Shown piece after piece: positions 17,483 through 27,534 of a stretch of 64,000 nt of DNA. The position numbers were made by a program, and so were the translations under genes. The DNA lies in contig CP070630.1 of NCBI GenBank assembly GCA_020356025.1, positions 971,481-1,035,480 of the forward strand, in the 5' to 3' direction. Source of the stretch: Dehalococcoidia bacterium. GTDB taxonomy: Bacteria > Chloroflexota > Dehalococcoidia > SM23-28-2. Each line of letters begins with the position of its first letter. Positions within the stretch are counted from its first letter, which is position 1. The notes beneath the pieces were generated by a model. That model made no database searches. It had not been told where the DNA came from and saw only the letters and a program-made list of their open reading frames with translations.

Positions 17483-18511
17483 TCACGGGTAAACTGCGGG
17501 CAGGTCGAGGCCGGCGGCCTCGGGGAAGCCCAGCATCAGGTTCATGTTCTGGATAGCCTGGCCAGCCGCCCCCTTCACCAAATTGTCGATGCAACTCACC
17601 ACTACCAGACGGCCCGCTCGCGTGTCCACAGTGGGATAGACCAGGCAAAGGTTATTGCCCCAGGTGTGCTTGGTCTGGGGCGGCTCGGCTGTCACCCGCA
17701 CGAAGGGCTCGCCGCCGTAGAAATCCTCGTACAGTTGATGCACCTCGGCTTTTGTCACCGTTTGCCCGTCGACAAGGGGCGCGTAGCAGGTGGTGAGGAT
17801 GCCGCGCGTCATCGGCACCAGATGCGGCTGAAAGGTGACCCGCACCGACTCCTCGGCCCTCGACCACAGCTGCCCCAGCTCCTGGACTATCTCCGGCAAA
17901 TGGCGATGGCCTTCCATAGCGTAGGCAGCCACGCTCTCGTTGGCCTCGGCGTAGTGATAGCTGAGCCCCAGGCTACGGCCCGCTCCCGACACGCCCGACT
18001 TCGCGTCGATCACGACATCAGGCTCGATGATGCCGCCCTTGGCCGCTGGCGCCAGGGCCAGCAGCGCCCCCGTCGGGTAGCAGCCGGGGTTCGCCACCAG
18101 CCGCGCCTCCCGAACGGCCGGCCGCTTCAGCTCCGTCAGGCCGTACACGGCCTCCGCCAGCAGTTCCGACGCTGGGTGGGCTACGCCGTACCAGCGCTCG
18201 TACTCGGCAGCGTCGCTCAGGCGGAAGTCAGCGCTTATGTCGACCAGCCGCCGTCCCTTACGCACCAGCGGAGCCACCGCCTCCGCGCTGGCTCCGTGGG
18301 GCAGGGCGGAGAACGCGAAGTCCACATCGTCCAGCTCACTGCTGACCTTCAGCTCCAGCGGCCACAGGTGAGGGAAAACCTCCGCCAGCGCCTTGCCCGC
18401 CGCGCTGCGCCCGCTAACTGACGTGACCTTCGCCTCCGGGTGCATGTAGAGGAGGCGAGCTAGCTCGGCGCCGGCGTAGCCGGTCACATTGATGATGCCA
18501 ACCCTGATCAA
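17483..18511 (-). CDS. argC: N-acetyl-gamma-glutamyl-phosphate reductase
   Basis: A 342-residue NADPH-dependent reductase. The dinucleotide loop VGIINVTGYAGAELARLL is at the N terminus and the catalytic Cys is in LVANPGCYPTGALLAL. I chose a TTG start at 18511 because AAGGGAG lies 6 bases upstream and the family begins right there; an upstream ATG at 18640 would add 43 unrelated residues that overlap the divergent gene. It is the first gene of the operon argC-J-B-D-G-HAD-argH-rpe. Confidence 0.93.
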   Translation of the reverse strand: MIRVGIINVTGYAGAELARLLYMHPEAKVTSVSGRSAAGKALAEVFPHLWPLELKVSSELDDVDFAFSALPHGASAEAVAPLVRKGRRLVDISADFRLSDAAEYERWYGVAHPASELLAEAVYGLTELKRPAVREARLVANPGCYPTGALLALAPAAKGGIIEPDVVIDAKSGVSGAGRSLGLSYHYAEANESVAAYAMEGHRHLPEIVQELGQLWSRAEESVRVTFQPHLVPMTRGILTTCYAPLVDGQTVTKAEVHQLYEDFYGGEPFVRVTAEPPQTKHTWGNNLCLVYPTVDTRAGRLVVVSCIDNLVKGAAGQAIQNMNLMLGFPEAAGLDLPAVYP

Positions 18512-18541
18512 TTTGCTCCCTTTTGCGGCATTGGATGGCTT

Positions 18542-18571
18542 AGTATACACAGGAGCGATACGTGCGGGCAA
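18542..18571 (-). promoter_or_regulatory. candidate promoter of the arginine operon
   Basis: On the minus strand TTGCCC (18571-18566) and TATACT (18547-18542) are separated by 18 bases, ending about 30 bases before the argC TTG codon. I did not see an ARG-box-like palindrome, so regulation by ArgR is not shown. Confidence 0.5.
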
Positions 18572-18639
18572 GAAGAGAAACGCGCGCTTGCCGTCGTCGC
18601 CGCGTGGACGTAGGATGAAGCGGCCGAGGAGGTGCAACA

Positions 18640-19056
18640 ATGGATGAGCTATCCCGCCAAGTCCTCAAGCAGGCCATCAATATCAGCGATGAAGACCTCG
18701 AAAGGCTTGGCCCGGGGCTGAGGAAGCTTGTCTCCGATCTGCCCACGAAGACGAAATGGAAGATAATCGCCGAGGTGACGGAATCGAAATACTGCTTTGC
18801 CGGGCTCAAGCCAGGCGACAAGTTCGTCTTCAACTACCCCGTGCTCAACCTCGCTGAAAGTACGGCCACTCCCTGCGTCCCGGCCATTGCCGCACTGGCC
18901 AACCATCTCCCGCTCATGGTCGACCGGGTGGCTGAAGGCGTTGACCCCAACGACTCGATCCGTGCCGGCCAGCAGTTTGAATGCCCGGACGTGGGCCTGG
19001 AGCACGGAGGCCTGGGAAAGGTCTGGTTCAAGCTGTACGCCGAAAAGGCTGAGTAG
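18640..19056 (+). CDS. TIGR04076-like uncharacterised protein
   Basis: A 138-residue soluble protein. A helical N terminus (1-35) precedes a compact region with VTESKYCFAGLKPGDKF, TPCVPAIAALANHLP and a C-terminal FECPDVGLEHGGLGKVWF. The KC-x-A-G-x-K-x-G-D-x-F pattern and the following Cys-Pro segment resemble the small TIGR04076 family, whose role is unknown; the assignment is from memory of the pattern. It is divergent from argC and appears monocistronic. Confidence 0.7.
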   Translation: MDELSRQVLKQAINISDEDLERLGPGLRKLVSDLPTKTKWKIIAEVTESKYCFAGLKPGDKFVFNYPVLNLAESTATPCVPAIAALANHLPLMVDRVAEGVDPNDSIRAGQQFECPDVGLEHGGLGKVWFKLYAEKAE

Positions 19057-19123
19057 GCTCCTCTGGCTCGCCGCTGCTTAGAAATGAAGAGGGCCTTGAT
19101 CGAGCCGGCGGCCTACCGTCCCC

Positions 19124-20071
19124 CTACCGGGCGAACCTGTACAGCCCCTGCGCGCGCGCCAGCTCCAGCGCCGCCTGGTACTCCTCGACGCTGGGCCGCC
19201 GCGATAGCTCCGGGTAGTTGTAGGCCTTGTTCTCCGGCCGGTACTGAGCCATCACGTTCACGTAGGAGTCAACCGATAGCTCCTGCGCGATGAAGCGCAT
19301 CACCTCGGCCGTCCCCGCCAGATCCTGTGGCAGAACCAGGTGGCGGATGATCAGCCCCCGCACAGCCACACCGTCCTCGCTGACCAGGTCGCCCGCCTGG
19401 CGGTGCATCTCCTTCAGCGCCGCCTGCGCGACCGGATAGTAGTCCTTCACCAGCGAGTACTTGCGGGCGAACTCTTCGTCCGCGTACTTGATGTCCGGCA
19501 TGTAGATATCGAAGATGCCGTCCAGCAGGCGCAGGGCCTCCAGGGAGTCGTAGCCGCCGCTGTTGTACACCAGCGGCAGGCTCAGGCCCCCCTCGATGGC
19601 ATAGGGCAGGGCGACAAGGATCTGGGGCACGTAGATGCTGGGCGACACGAAGTTGATGTTGTGGCAGCCCAGGGCCTGAAGCCTGAGCATCGCCCCCGCC
19701 AGTTGCCCGTCCGTCAGCTCGCGGCCCCAGCGGGCCTGAGAGATCTCCCAGTTCTGGCAGAAGACGCAGGCCAGATTGCAGGACGACAAAAAGATCGTCC
19801 CCGAGCCGCCGACTCCCACCAGCGGCGGTTCCTCGCCAAAGTGAGGGCTGAACGACGACACCAACGCCCGAACGCCCACCCGACAGAAGCCCCGCTTGTC
19901 GTCCTGGCGACGATCCACCTTACAGTGCCTGGGGCAGACGCGACAGGGGCTGGTCATCAGCTCCCAGGCCTGCTTGCTGCGCCGGCGTAACTCCTCGGGC
20001 GGAAGCTTCAGGTAGGACGGCTTGGGCAGGATGGTTCTTCTCATCAAACCCAATATAGCATCTGCCACCAC
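19124..20071 (-). CDS. PflX-like radical SAM protein
   Basis: A 315-residue radical SAM protein of the PflX (COG1313) type. The cluster motif CNLACVFCQNW (C-x3-C-x2-C) sits near residue 104. An N-terminal Cys group (CRVCPRHCKV and GFCRVG) may hold another Fe-S cluster. Conserved later parts are YNSGGYDSLE and DIYMPDIKYAD. Family function is not established, though it resembles glycyl-radical enzyme activases. The GTG start at 20071 lies 1 base from the nth stop, giving coupled translation; ATG 20044 is a possible alternative. Confidence 0.85.
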   Translation of the reverse strand: MVADAILGLMRRTILPKPSYLKLPPEELRRRSKQAWELMTSPCRVCPRHCKVDRRQDDKRGFCRVGVRALVSSFSPHFGEEPPLVGVGGSGTIFLSSCNLACVFCQNWEISQARWGRELTDGQLAGAMLRLQALGCHNINFVSPSIYVPQILVALPYAIEGGLSLPLVYNSGGYDSLEALRLLDGIFDIYMPDIKYADEEFARKYSLVKDYYPVAQAALKEMHRQAGDLVSEDGVAVRGLIIRHLVLPQDLAGTAEVMRFIAQELSVDSYVNVMAQYRPENKAYNYPELSRRPSVEEYQAALELARAQGLYRFAR

Positions 20072-20072
20072 C

Positions 20073-20720
20073 TCAGAGGAGCGCTGAAGGGCAGTCGAAG
20101 GCCAGCACGCACTCGTGGCACAGCGGCCTCTGAGCCTTGCAGATGCGCCGCCCGTGCTTGATCAGGCTCATGTGAAAGGGGTAGACCTCGTCGGGGGCCA
20201 GCATGCCCTCCAGCAGGCCGTGCGCTTCCGCCGCACCCACCCTCGCTGGCACCAGCCCCAGGCGCTTCGCCACACGATAGACGTGAGTGTCCACCGGCAG
20301 GGCCGGGCGGCCCAGAGCGAACAGAAGGACGCAGGCGGCGGTCTTGGGCCCCACGCCCGGCAGCGAGCGCAGCCACCCCTTCGCCTCCTCCAGAGGCATC
20401 TCCGCCAGGAAGAACAGGTCGAAGGAGCCCACGCGGCCCCACACCTCCTCCGCGATCGCCTTGATACGAGGCGCCTTGACGCGAGCCAGACCGCCCACCC
20501 GGATGGCCTCCGCGATGGCGAGCGGGTCGGCTCCCAGGAGCGCCTCCCAGGTGGGGAAGTGACCCTGCAACCGAGCGAAGGCGCGGCCGGAGTTGGTGTC
20601 GGAGGTGTTCTGCGAGAGGATGGTGCGGACGAGTTCGCTCATGGGATCGCTGCGGGGCCGCCAGCGAAGCTCCCCATACTCCTGGCGCAGAAGGTCGATT
20701 ATCTCCCTGGGCGTCAGCAC
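20073..20720 (-). CDS. nth: endonuclease III
   Basis: A 215-residue base-excision repair glycosylase/AP lyase. The helix-hairpin-helix LPGVGPKTAACVLLFALG carries the catalytic Lys, and LPVDTHVYRVAKRLG the catalytic Asp. The C terminus has the [4Fe-4S] pattern C-x6-C-x2-C-x5-C (residues in CKAQRPLCHEC and FDC). I chose GTG 20720, in front of LTPREIIDLLRQEY, since a longer frame would run antisense through the selD 5' region. It is divergent from selD and coupled to the radical SAM gene downstream. Confidence 0.95.
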   Translation of the reverse strand: MLTPREIIDLLRQEYGELRWRPRSDPMSELVRTILSQNTSDTNSGRAFARLQGHFPTWEALLGADPLAIAEAIRVGGLARVKAPRIKAIAEEVWGRVGSFDLFFLAEMPLEEAKGWLRSLPGVGPKTAACVLLFALGRPALPVDTHVYRVAKRLGLVPARVGAAEAHGLLEGMLAPDEVYPFHMSLIKHGRRICKAQRPLCHECVLAFDCPSALL

Positions 20721-20754
20721 CGAAGCCCTCGAACCGATTCTAGCACAGCGGCCC

Positions 20755-20784
20755 TTGTGATAGCCGAAAGAGGGGCCGTATACT
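20755..20784 (+). promoter_or_regulatory. candidate promoter of selD
   Basis: TTGTGA (20755-20760) and TATACT (20779-20784) with an 18-base spacer, about 30 bases upstream of the selD start codon. Confidence 0.5.
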
Positions 20785-20813
20785 GATCTTGCGTTTGCAT
20801 CGAGGGGAGGTCT

Positions 20814-21872
20814 ATGACCAGGAAAGAGATCCGCCTGACGGAGCTCGCCTCCTGCGCGGGTTGAGCTGGCAAGGCAGGGCCGGAGGCCCTGGCGCAGGTC
20901 TTGCGCCAGCTCAATAACGTGCTCGCTGGCGTCCACTGGCCCAACCTGCTGGTAGGCCTGGATGCCCGCGATGACGCCACCGTCTATCGTCTGAACGACG
21001 AGCAGGCGGTGGTGCTAACGGTGGATTTTTTTGCTCCTTTGGTCGATGATCCCTACTCCTACGGCGCCATCGCCGCCGCCAACGCCATGAGCGACGTCTA
21101 TGCCATGGGCGGCGAGGTGCTCCTGGCCCTCAATGTGGCCGCCTTCCCCGAGGACCTGGATCAGGACATCGTGGCCGAAATCCTCCGCGGCGGCGCCGAC
21201 AAGGTACTCGAGGCTGGCGGCATCATCGCCGGCGGCCACACCATGATCGACAAGGAACCCAAGTACGGCCTGTGCGTTCTGGGCCTCGTCCACCCCCAGC
21301 GGGTCTTCGCCAAGGACGGCGCCCGCCCCGGCGATGCCCTTTACCTCAGCAAGAAGCTGGGTACAGGCATCGTCACCACCGCTGCTATGATGGACATGGC
21401 GGCCCCTCGCCACCTGAAGGCGGCCATCGCGAGCATGGCTCGCCTCAACCGCCGCCCCTCTCATATCGTGCGTGAGGTGGGAGCCCACGCCCTCACAGAT
21501 GTCACCGGCTTCGGCCTGCTGGGCCACGCCTCCGAGATGGCCGAGGACAGCGGCGTCGCCTTTCGCATCGAGGCGAGCCGCGTCCCCATCCTGGGAGGCG
21601 CGCTGGAGTACGCCGCTCAGGGCGCCATCAGCGGCGGCGAGTCACGCAATCGCCATGCCTGGCAGGAGAACACGACCTTTCAGGACGGCATCTCCGACGA
21701 GCTGACCTCCGTTCTCTTCGACCCCCAGACGTCTGGCGGTCTCCTTATCGCCGCCTCGCAGGAGCAGGGACCAGAGCTGGAACGGCAGTTCTCCCAGAGC
21801 CATTTTGGCCTCTGGCGCATCGGCGAGGTGATCGAAGGACAGGGCATAGTGGTGGTGAGCAACAAGGAGTGA
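20814..21872 (+). CDS. selD: selenide, water dikinase with selenocysteine at the active site
   Basis: A 352-residue selenophosphate synthetase read through one in-frame TGA at 20862-20864 (residue 17). It makes selenophosphate from selenide and ATP for Sec-tRNA synthesis. The start ATG 20814 follows GAGGGGAGG. The N terminus reads LTELASCAG, then Sec, then AGKAGPEAL, the exact place where other SelD proteins carry Cys or Sec followed by the catalytic Lys. Metal and ATP motifs follow: VLTVDFFAPLVDDPYSYG, AIAAANAMSDVYAMGG and GGHTMIDKEPKYGL. Without read-through the protein would lack its catalytic segment. A long hairpin directly behind the TGA fits a bacterial SECIS. This is a self-dependent selenoprotein and shows the host decodes selenocysteine. 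Confidence 0.95.
20865..20910 (+). promoter_or_regulatory. candidate bacterial SECIS in selD
   Basis: Directly behind the TGA, GCTGGCAAG (20865-20873) can pair with CTT-GC-GCCAGC (20900-20910, GC bulged). Inside it CAGGGCC (20875-20881) pairs perfectly with GGCCCTG (20885-20891) around GGA. Position just after the Sec codon matches SelB-binding hairpins. Confidence 0.7.
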
Positions 21873-21919
21873 CCTGATCTCGTTCAGAAACAGAGGTGAC
21901 ACCCGGAACAGGGTCACCA

Positions 21920-22012
21920 ATGTACTGGGACGAGTACAGACGGCCTCACCTCCTGCAGACCATCACCAAGCTCTACGAGCTGCGAGAGAAGACGCGCAGG
22001 AAGCAGGACTAG
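21920..22012 (+). CDS. possible 30-residue small protein
   Basis: A short ATG-to-TAG frame encoding a Tyr/Arg/Lys-rich peptide starting MYWDEYRRPHL and ending with a basic helix. It lies 47 bases after selD. There is a weak purine stretch upstream and no clear SD. It could be a small protein co-transcribed with selD or chance. No family recognised. Confidence 0.3.
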   Translation: MYWDEYRRPHLLQTITKLYELREKTRRKQD

Positions 22013-22026
22013 GCTTCGCTAGGGCG

Positions 22027-22054
22027 TTGACAAAGCTCGTGCTTTATGTACAGT
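22027..22054 (+). promoter_or_regulatory. candidate promoter of the secreted-protein pair
   Basis: TTGACA (22027-22032) and TACAGT (22049-22054) with a 16-base spacer, 27 bases upstream of ATG 22082. The -35 box is perfect. Confidence 0.5.
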
Positions 22055-22081
22055 GAGGGCGCGTGAAGGAGGGATTCTGCT

Positions 22082-22594
22082 ATGAAGCGCTTTGCAGGAC
22101 AATCGCCCGGCTCATCGAGATGGCGGCTGGTTGTACCCGCGGCTGTGGCTGTTGTCCTCCTTGCCGTGGGCATTGCCTTCGGCGCCTACTTCGTCACCGA
22201 GACCATCGACGGCACCAGCGTGGCCCAGGAGGCTGACCAGCCGACCGCCGCAGCGGCAACGGCAGACTCCTCGCCCGCGGCCGCGGCCACGCCTGAGCCC
22301 AGCCCTGAGCCGGCTACAGCCCCGACTGTCACGCAGCCGACGCGGGGGGCACTGGGCTGCGTGGACTGCTGGGTTAAGGGCGGCCAGGCGCTAAGGGTAA
22401 CCGCGGAGGACATCCAGCTCGGCCCGGACAACAAGTATTATGTCGCTGACCGAGGAGATGGGTGCGCCTACCGAGAGGATATGAGGGGAGTGTGGGAGCT
22501 AGGCGTGGAGGAAGTGATCCTGCGCGCTCCTGGTTGCGAAGTCTTCTGGATCTACGTCCCGGCGACGGGCGAAGTAAAGCCAGTGACCCCCTGA
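22082..22594 (+). CDS. membrane-anchored hypothetical protein
   Basis: A 170-residue protein with a strong GAAGGAGGG ribosome binding site. A single N-terminal membrane segment (about 15-40) is followed by an Ala/Pro/Thr-rich linker (50-95) and a small extracellular domain with four Cys residues (LGCVDCW, DGCAYRED, APGCEVFW) that could form two disulfides. No family recognised. The next gene, encoding a secreted metallopeptidase, starts 13 bases downstream, so the two are likely co-expressed; an inhibitor or chaperone role would be speculation. Confidence 0.75.
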   Translation: MKRFAGQSPGSSRWRLVVPAAVAVVLLAVGIAFGAYFVTETIDGTSVAQEADQPTAAAATADSSPAAAATPEPSPEPATAPTVTQPTRGALGCVDCWVKGGQALRVTAEDIQLGPDNKYYVADRGDGCAYREDMRGVWELGVEEVILRAPGCEVFWIYVPATGEVKPVTP

Positions 22595-22607
22595 GAGGGC
22601 GCGCTGA

Positions 22608-23582
22608 ATGGCCCTGCGAATTCGGCGCCTCATTCCGCTTGTGGCCGTCCTGATAGCTTTGGCTAGCGCTCAGCCGGCCGCTGCCGAGCCATGCAACACT
22701 GAGGACGGTAATATACCGTACTGCGTGAACTACAACGGGGTAGGGTACGGGGAGATCAGCGTCTGCAACCAAGCCGACAACGTGGAGCCCGACGCTGTTC
22801 TGTACGGCATGGACGCCTGGAACAACATCATCGGCAAGACCCTGTTCACCAGCGGCTGCCCTCCTTACACGGGCATTGTCATTGTCGACCGCGAGGAAGG
22901 CTTCTGCGGCGACGGCTGAACCTGTGCGGACTATCCATATCAGCAATACCCGCTTCTCCTTAAGATATACGTGACGCCGATAGTAAGCACGGTCGGCCCT
23001 GCTCTCCAAAGGTCCGTCATCGGCCACGAGATGGGCCACAATTTGGGCTTCGCCCACTGGGACTCCTGAAACTCCATCATGCATGAGGACTGCCTGGCTT
23101 TCACCGACCCAACAGCGGTAGACGCGGAAAACTACGAGAAGGCCTACTCGGTCGAGGCCGTAACGGACCTCGCTGGCTCCTCTCCCTCGCCCGGGACCGT
23201 GTCGCTGAGCTGGAACCCCGTCAACTCCGCCGACGAGGAGCTCTGCAACGAGAGAGAATTCCAGGTGTGGCGACGGAAGTGGGGTGGCGGCTGGGATTAC
23301 GCAGCCACGGCCGGCCAGAATTCTACCGGCGTCGAATTTGGCGACCAGCCGTCCGGAACGCAGACATACGACGTATTCAGCATGACCCTGGCTTTCCCTT
23401 ATTCGTTTGGGGGCTACGCGACCCAATCCGTAGACGTACAGATGAGTGATCCGCAGTGCTACTTCGCCGGCATCACCAGGTTCCCGAACTATTGCGGTAG
23501 CCGAGACCTCTGGGTCTTGAGATACCTCTGCTACACCCCGGAGAAAGGCTGGTACTACGTCAACTACAGGTACTGCTTCTAG
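22608..23582 (+). CDS. secreted zinc metallopeptidase with two in-frame TGA codons (candidate selenoprotein or pseudogene)
   Basis: One frame of 324 codons from ATG 22608 to TAG 23580-23582 contains TGA at 22917-22919 (position 104) and 23067-23069 (position 154) and no TAA or TAG. A signal peptide (1-26, ending AQPAAA) precedes a matrixin/metzincin-like domain. The zinc site IGHEMGHNLGFAH (HExxHxxGxxH) is at about 139-151, intact and right before the second TGA. The Met-turn NSIMH follows it directly. The first TGA is in a Cys-rich spot, GFCGDG-TGA-TC. A C-terminal beta domain with several Cys ends in YRYCF. Both stops being TGA in a genome with Sec decoding, with the rest of the frame intact, favours recoding, possibly at Cys positions. 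The hairpins after the TGAs are weak, however, so loss of function through two nonsense changes remains open. Confidence 0.6.
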
Positions 23583-23683
23583 AGGAATGCCGCCCGCGTG
23601 TGCAAGAGGCGGCGCTCGCCCTGCCGCCGCGACCTCCGAGCAGAGGCCTTCCCCGCTACCTCCGCCGCCGGCGGCGGTCACGG

Positions 23684-24667
23684 TCAGGCCGCCATCCCTT
23701 CCCTTAGCAGGGCGACCATCCCCATCGCTCCAGCGTAGTCGCCCAACTCGGCCAGCTTCATCTGTACCGCCTCCAGAGCCTCCGGCATCGCCCGAGCCTC
23801 CATCTCCGCCCTGGCGGGCGCCAGCAGGAGATCGCCCACCTTGACCAGGCCACCGCCGATGATGATGATCTGCGGGTTGAAGATATTCACGTAGCTAGCG
23901 AAGCCGATGCCCAGGTAGTATCCCGCGCGCCGGATGATGCCTCGGCATGCCATGTCACCCTGACCAGCAGCCTGAGCGACGGTCGCAGCCGTGAGTTTTC
24001 CTTGCTCCTGAGCCAGCTCAGCCAACAGGGCCGAACCCCCCTGAGCGACAAGCTCCTCCCCACGAGCGGCGATGGCCGTGCCGGAAGCCAGAGCCTCCAG
24101 ACAACCCTGATTGCCACAGCCGCACACAGGGCCACGGGGGTCGATGGTCATGTGGCCGAGCTCGCCCGCGACTCCCGTTGCCCCCCGGTACAGCCTTTCA
24201 TCGATGATGAACCCACCCCCAATACCCGTACTTACCGTGAAGTAGATCAGGTGGCGACAGCCGCGGCCCGCCCCATAGACGTGCTCGCCCACGGCGGCCG
24301 CGTTGGCATCGTTCTCCAGGCGGGTGACCACGTCCAGCCTCTCCTCAACGTATCGACAGATCGGAACATCCCGCCAGCCGGGCAGGTTGGGAGCGCTACA
24401 GATCACGCCGGCCTCGATGTCGCAGGGGCCGGGGGAGCATATGCCCACCGCCGCCAGATCGCCCTGCTGGAGACCCGCATTCGCCAAGGCCGTCTCCAGG
24501 GAGTCCACGACCCGCTCCAGCACCAGCTCCGGCCCTTCTTCGGCGCTGGTGGATCGCCTATCCTCCCCCACACGGCGGCCATCGCCCTCGGCGATGACTG
24601 AAAGGATCTTGCTGCCGCCCAGGTCCACCGCCCCCAGGTATTTCTTCCTCCGCGGTGCTCCTGTCAT
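23684..24667 (-). CDS. ROK family sugar kinase (glucokinase-like)
   Basis: A 327-residue ROK kinase. The ATP phosphate motif AVDLGGSKI is near residue 12. The sugar-binding and catalytic segment LENDANAAAVGEHVYGAG includes the catalytic Asp, and GELGHMTIDPRGPVCGCGNQGCLE provides the zinc-binding Cys/His set. Likely phosphorylates glucose in the cytoplasm; other hexoses or N-acetyl sugars are possible. There is no DNA-binding domain, so it is a kinase and not a NagC-type repressor. I chose ATG 24667, preceded by GGAG; an upstream in-frame start is less likely. Confidence 0.9.
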   Translation of the reverse strand: MTGAPRRKKYLGAVDLGGSKILSVIAEGDGRRVGEDRRSTSAEEGPELVLERVVDSLETALANAGLQQGDLAAVGICSPGPCDIEAGVICSAPNLPGWRDVPICRYVEERLDVVTRLENDANAAAVGEHVYGAGRGCRHLIYFTVSTGIGGGFIIDERLYRGATGVAGELGHMTIDPRGPVCGCGNQGCLEALASGTAIAARGEELVAQGGSALLAELAQEQGKLTAATVAQAAGQGDMACRGIIRRAGYYLGIGFASYVNIFNPQIIIIGGGLVKVGDLLLAPARAEMEARAMPEALEAVQMKLAELGDYAGAMGMVALLREGMAA

Positions 24668-24738
24668 ACTCACTCCGAGCGTCAATGAGGCCGGTTTGGC
24701 CGGCCCCATTCACATTCTACCCCATCTGGCACGCTTGA

Positions 24739-26415
<1,677 letters not shown>

Positions 26416-26578
26416 TTAGCCCAGACAGGCGGAACATGCAAGAGGTTCTGAGGAATCACCAGCACTAAGAATCGGCAAATATCTTCCCTTAGCACTCCAG
26501 CGGCCTCTGTTTCCCAGCCTCTGCTTATGTCGCCTTGCGTCCCTCCTCGCTCCAGAGGTATGCTTTGCCTGACATCCG

Positions 26579-27523
26579 ATGGAAAACCCAGGCGAGCAGG
26601 CATCGACTACTGCCCGGCCTTCGTCCGGCGCTCCCCAACCGCAGACCTTGCGGGAGAAGCTGGCGGCTGGCCGCTTCGTGGTGAGCGTGGAGGTGGACCC
26701 GCCCCACGGCCTTGTCCCGGGCCGAGCTTTGGCCGGAGCGTCCCTGCTCCAACGGGCCAACGTCGACTGCATCAACGTTGGCGACAGCCCGCTGGCCCGC
26801 GTCCGCATGAGCCCGGTAGCCATGGCGGTCTTCCTCCAGCAGGAACTGGGAGTGGAGACCATCGTTCACTACACCACCCGCGACCGCAACCTCATCGCCA
26901 TCCATTCCGACCTAGTGGGAGGCCATGTGCTAGGCGTGCGCAACATCCTCTGCCTACGGGGCGACCCGCCGGCGCTGGGTGGCCACACCGATGTCGTGGC
27001 CGTCTGGGATGTCGGCTCCGTGCAGCTCATCCGTATCCTCAGGATGCTCAACGATGGCGTCGACTGGACCGGCAAGTCCGTCGGCCCGTCAGCCTCCTTC
27101 TTCATCGGCGGCTCCGCCAACCCCAACACCGATGAGACCAAGGCAGAGCTCAATCTCATGCGACGCAAAGTGGAGGCGGGCGCTCACTTCTTCATGACCC
27201 AAGTGGTCTACGACCCCGAACGCCTGGAGCGCTTCCTGGAGCGAACGGCCAAGTTCAAGCTGCCCATCATTGTGGGCATCCTACCCATACTGAGTCAGCG
27301 CCAAGCCGAGTTCCTCCACCACCAGGCGCCGGGCATCACCCTCCCCGAAGACGCCCTTGAGCGCTTGCGCCGCGCTGGCGAGGATGGGGTGGCAGCCGAG
27401 GGCCTTGCCATCGCCCGCGACATCCTGGCGGTAGCCAGAGCCAAGGCGGCAGGCGTCTACATCGTTCCCTCTTTCGGCCGCTACGAACCCCTGGTCGAGC
27501 TCGTGGCCGAAGCCAAGCGCTAG
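26579..27523 (+). CDS. metF: methylenetetrahydrofolate reductase family protein
   Basis: A 314-residue FAD-binding TIM barrel that reduces 5,10-methylene-THF to 5-methyl-THF for methionine synthesis or one-carbon flow. Conserved parts are VVSVEVDPPHG, TRDRNLIAIHSDLVGGHVLGVRNILCLRGDPP and GAHFFMTQVVYDPE followed by IIVGILPI. The catalytic Glu lies in SVEVDPP. The gene is 12 bases from the next PLP-enzyme gene. The N-terminal 23 residues are polar and variable. The Cys-rich corrinoid-type MetV is not adjacent. Confidence 0.88.
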   Translation: MENPGEQASTTARPSSGAPQPQTLREKLAAGRFVVSVEVDPPHGLVPGRALAGASLLQRANVDCINVGDSPLARVRMSPVAMAVFLQQELGVETIVHYTTRDRNLIAIHSDLVGGHVLGVRNILCLRGDPPALGGHTDVVAVWDVGSVQLIRILRMLNDGVDWTGKSVGPSASFFIGGSANPNTDETKAELNLMRRKVEAGAHFFMTQVVYDPERLERFLERTAKFKLPIIVGILPILSQRQAEFLHHQAPGITLPEDALERLRRAGEDGVAAEGLAIARDILAVARAKAAGVYIVPSFGRYEPLVELVAEAKR

Positions 27524-27534
27524 CGGCTCGCGAG

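Noticed and set aside
17483-18640. argC starting at ATG 18640
   Set aside because: It would add 43 non-family residues and overlap the start of the divergent gene; TTG 18511 has a good binding site at the conserved N terminus.
22608-23582. Alternative genetic code (TGA as Trp)
   Set aside because: Many genes here end with TGA (trpS, selD, nth) and Trp is encoded by TGG throughout.
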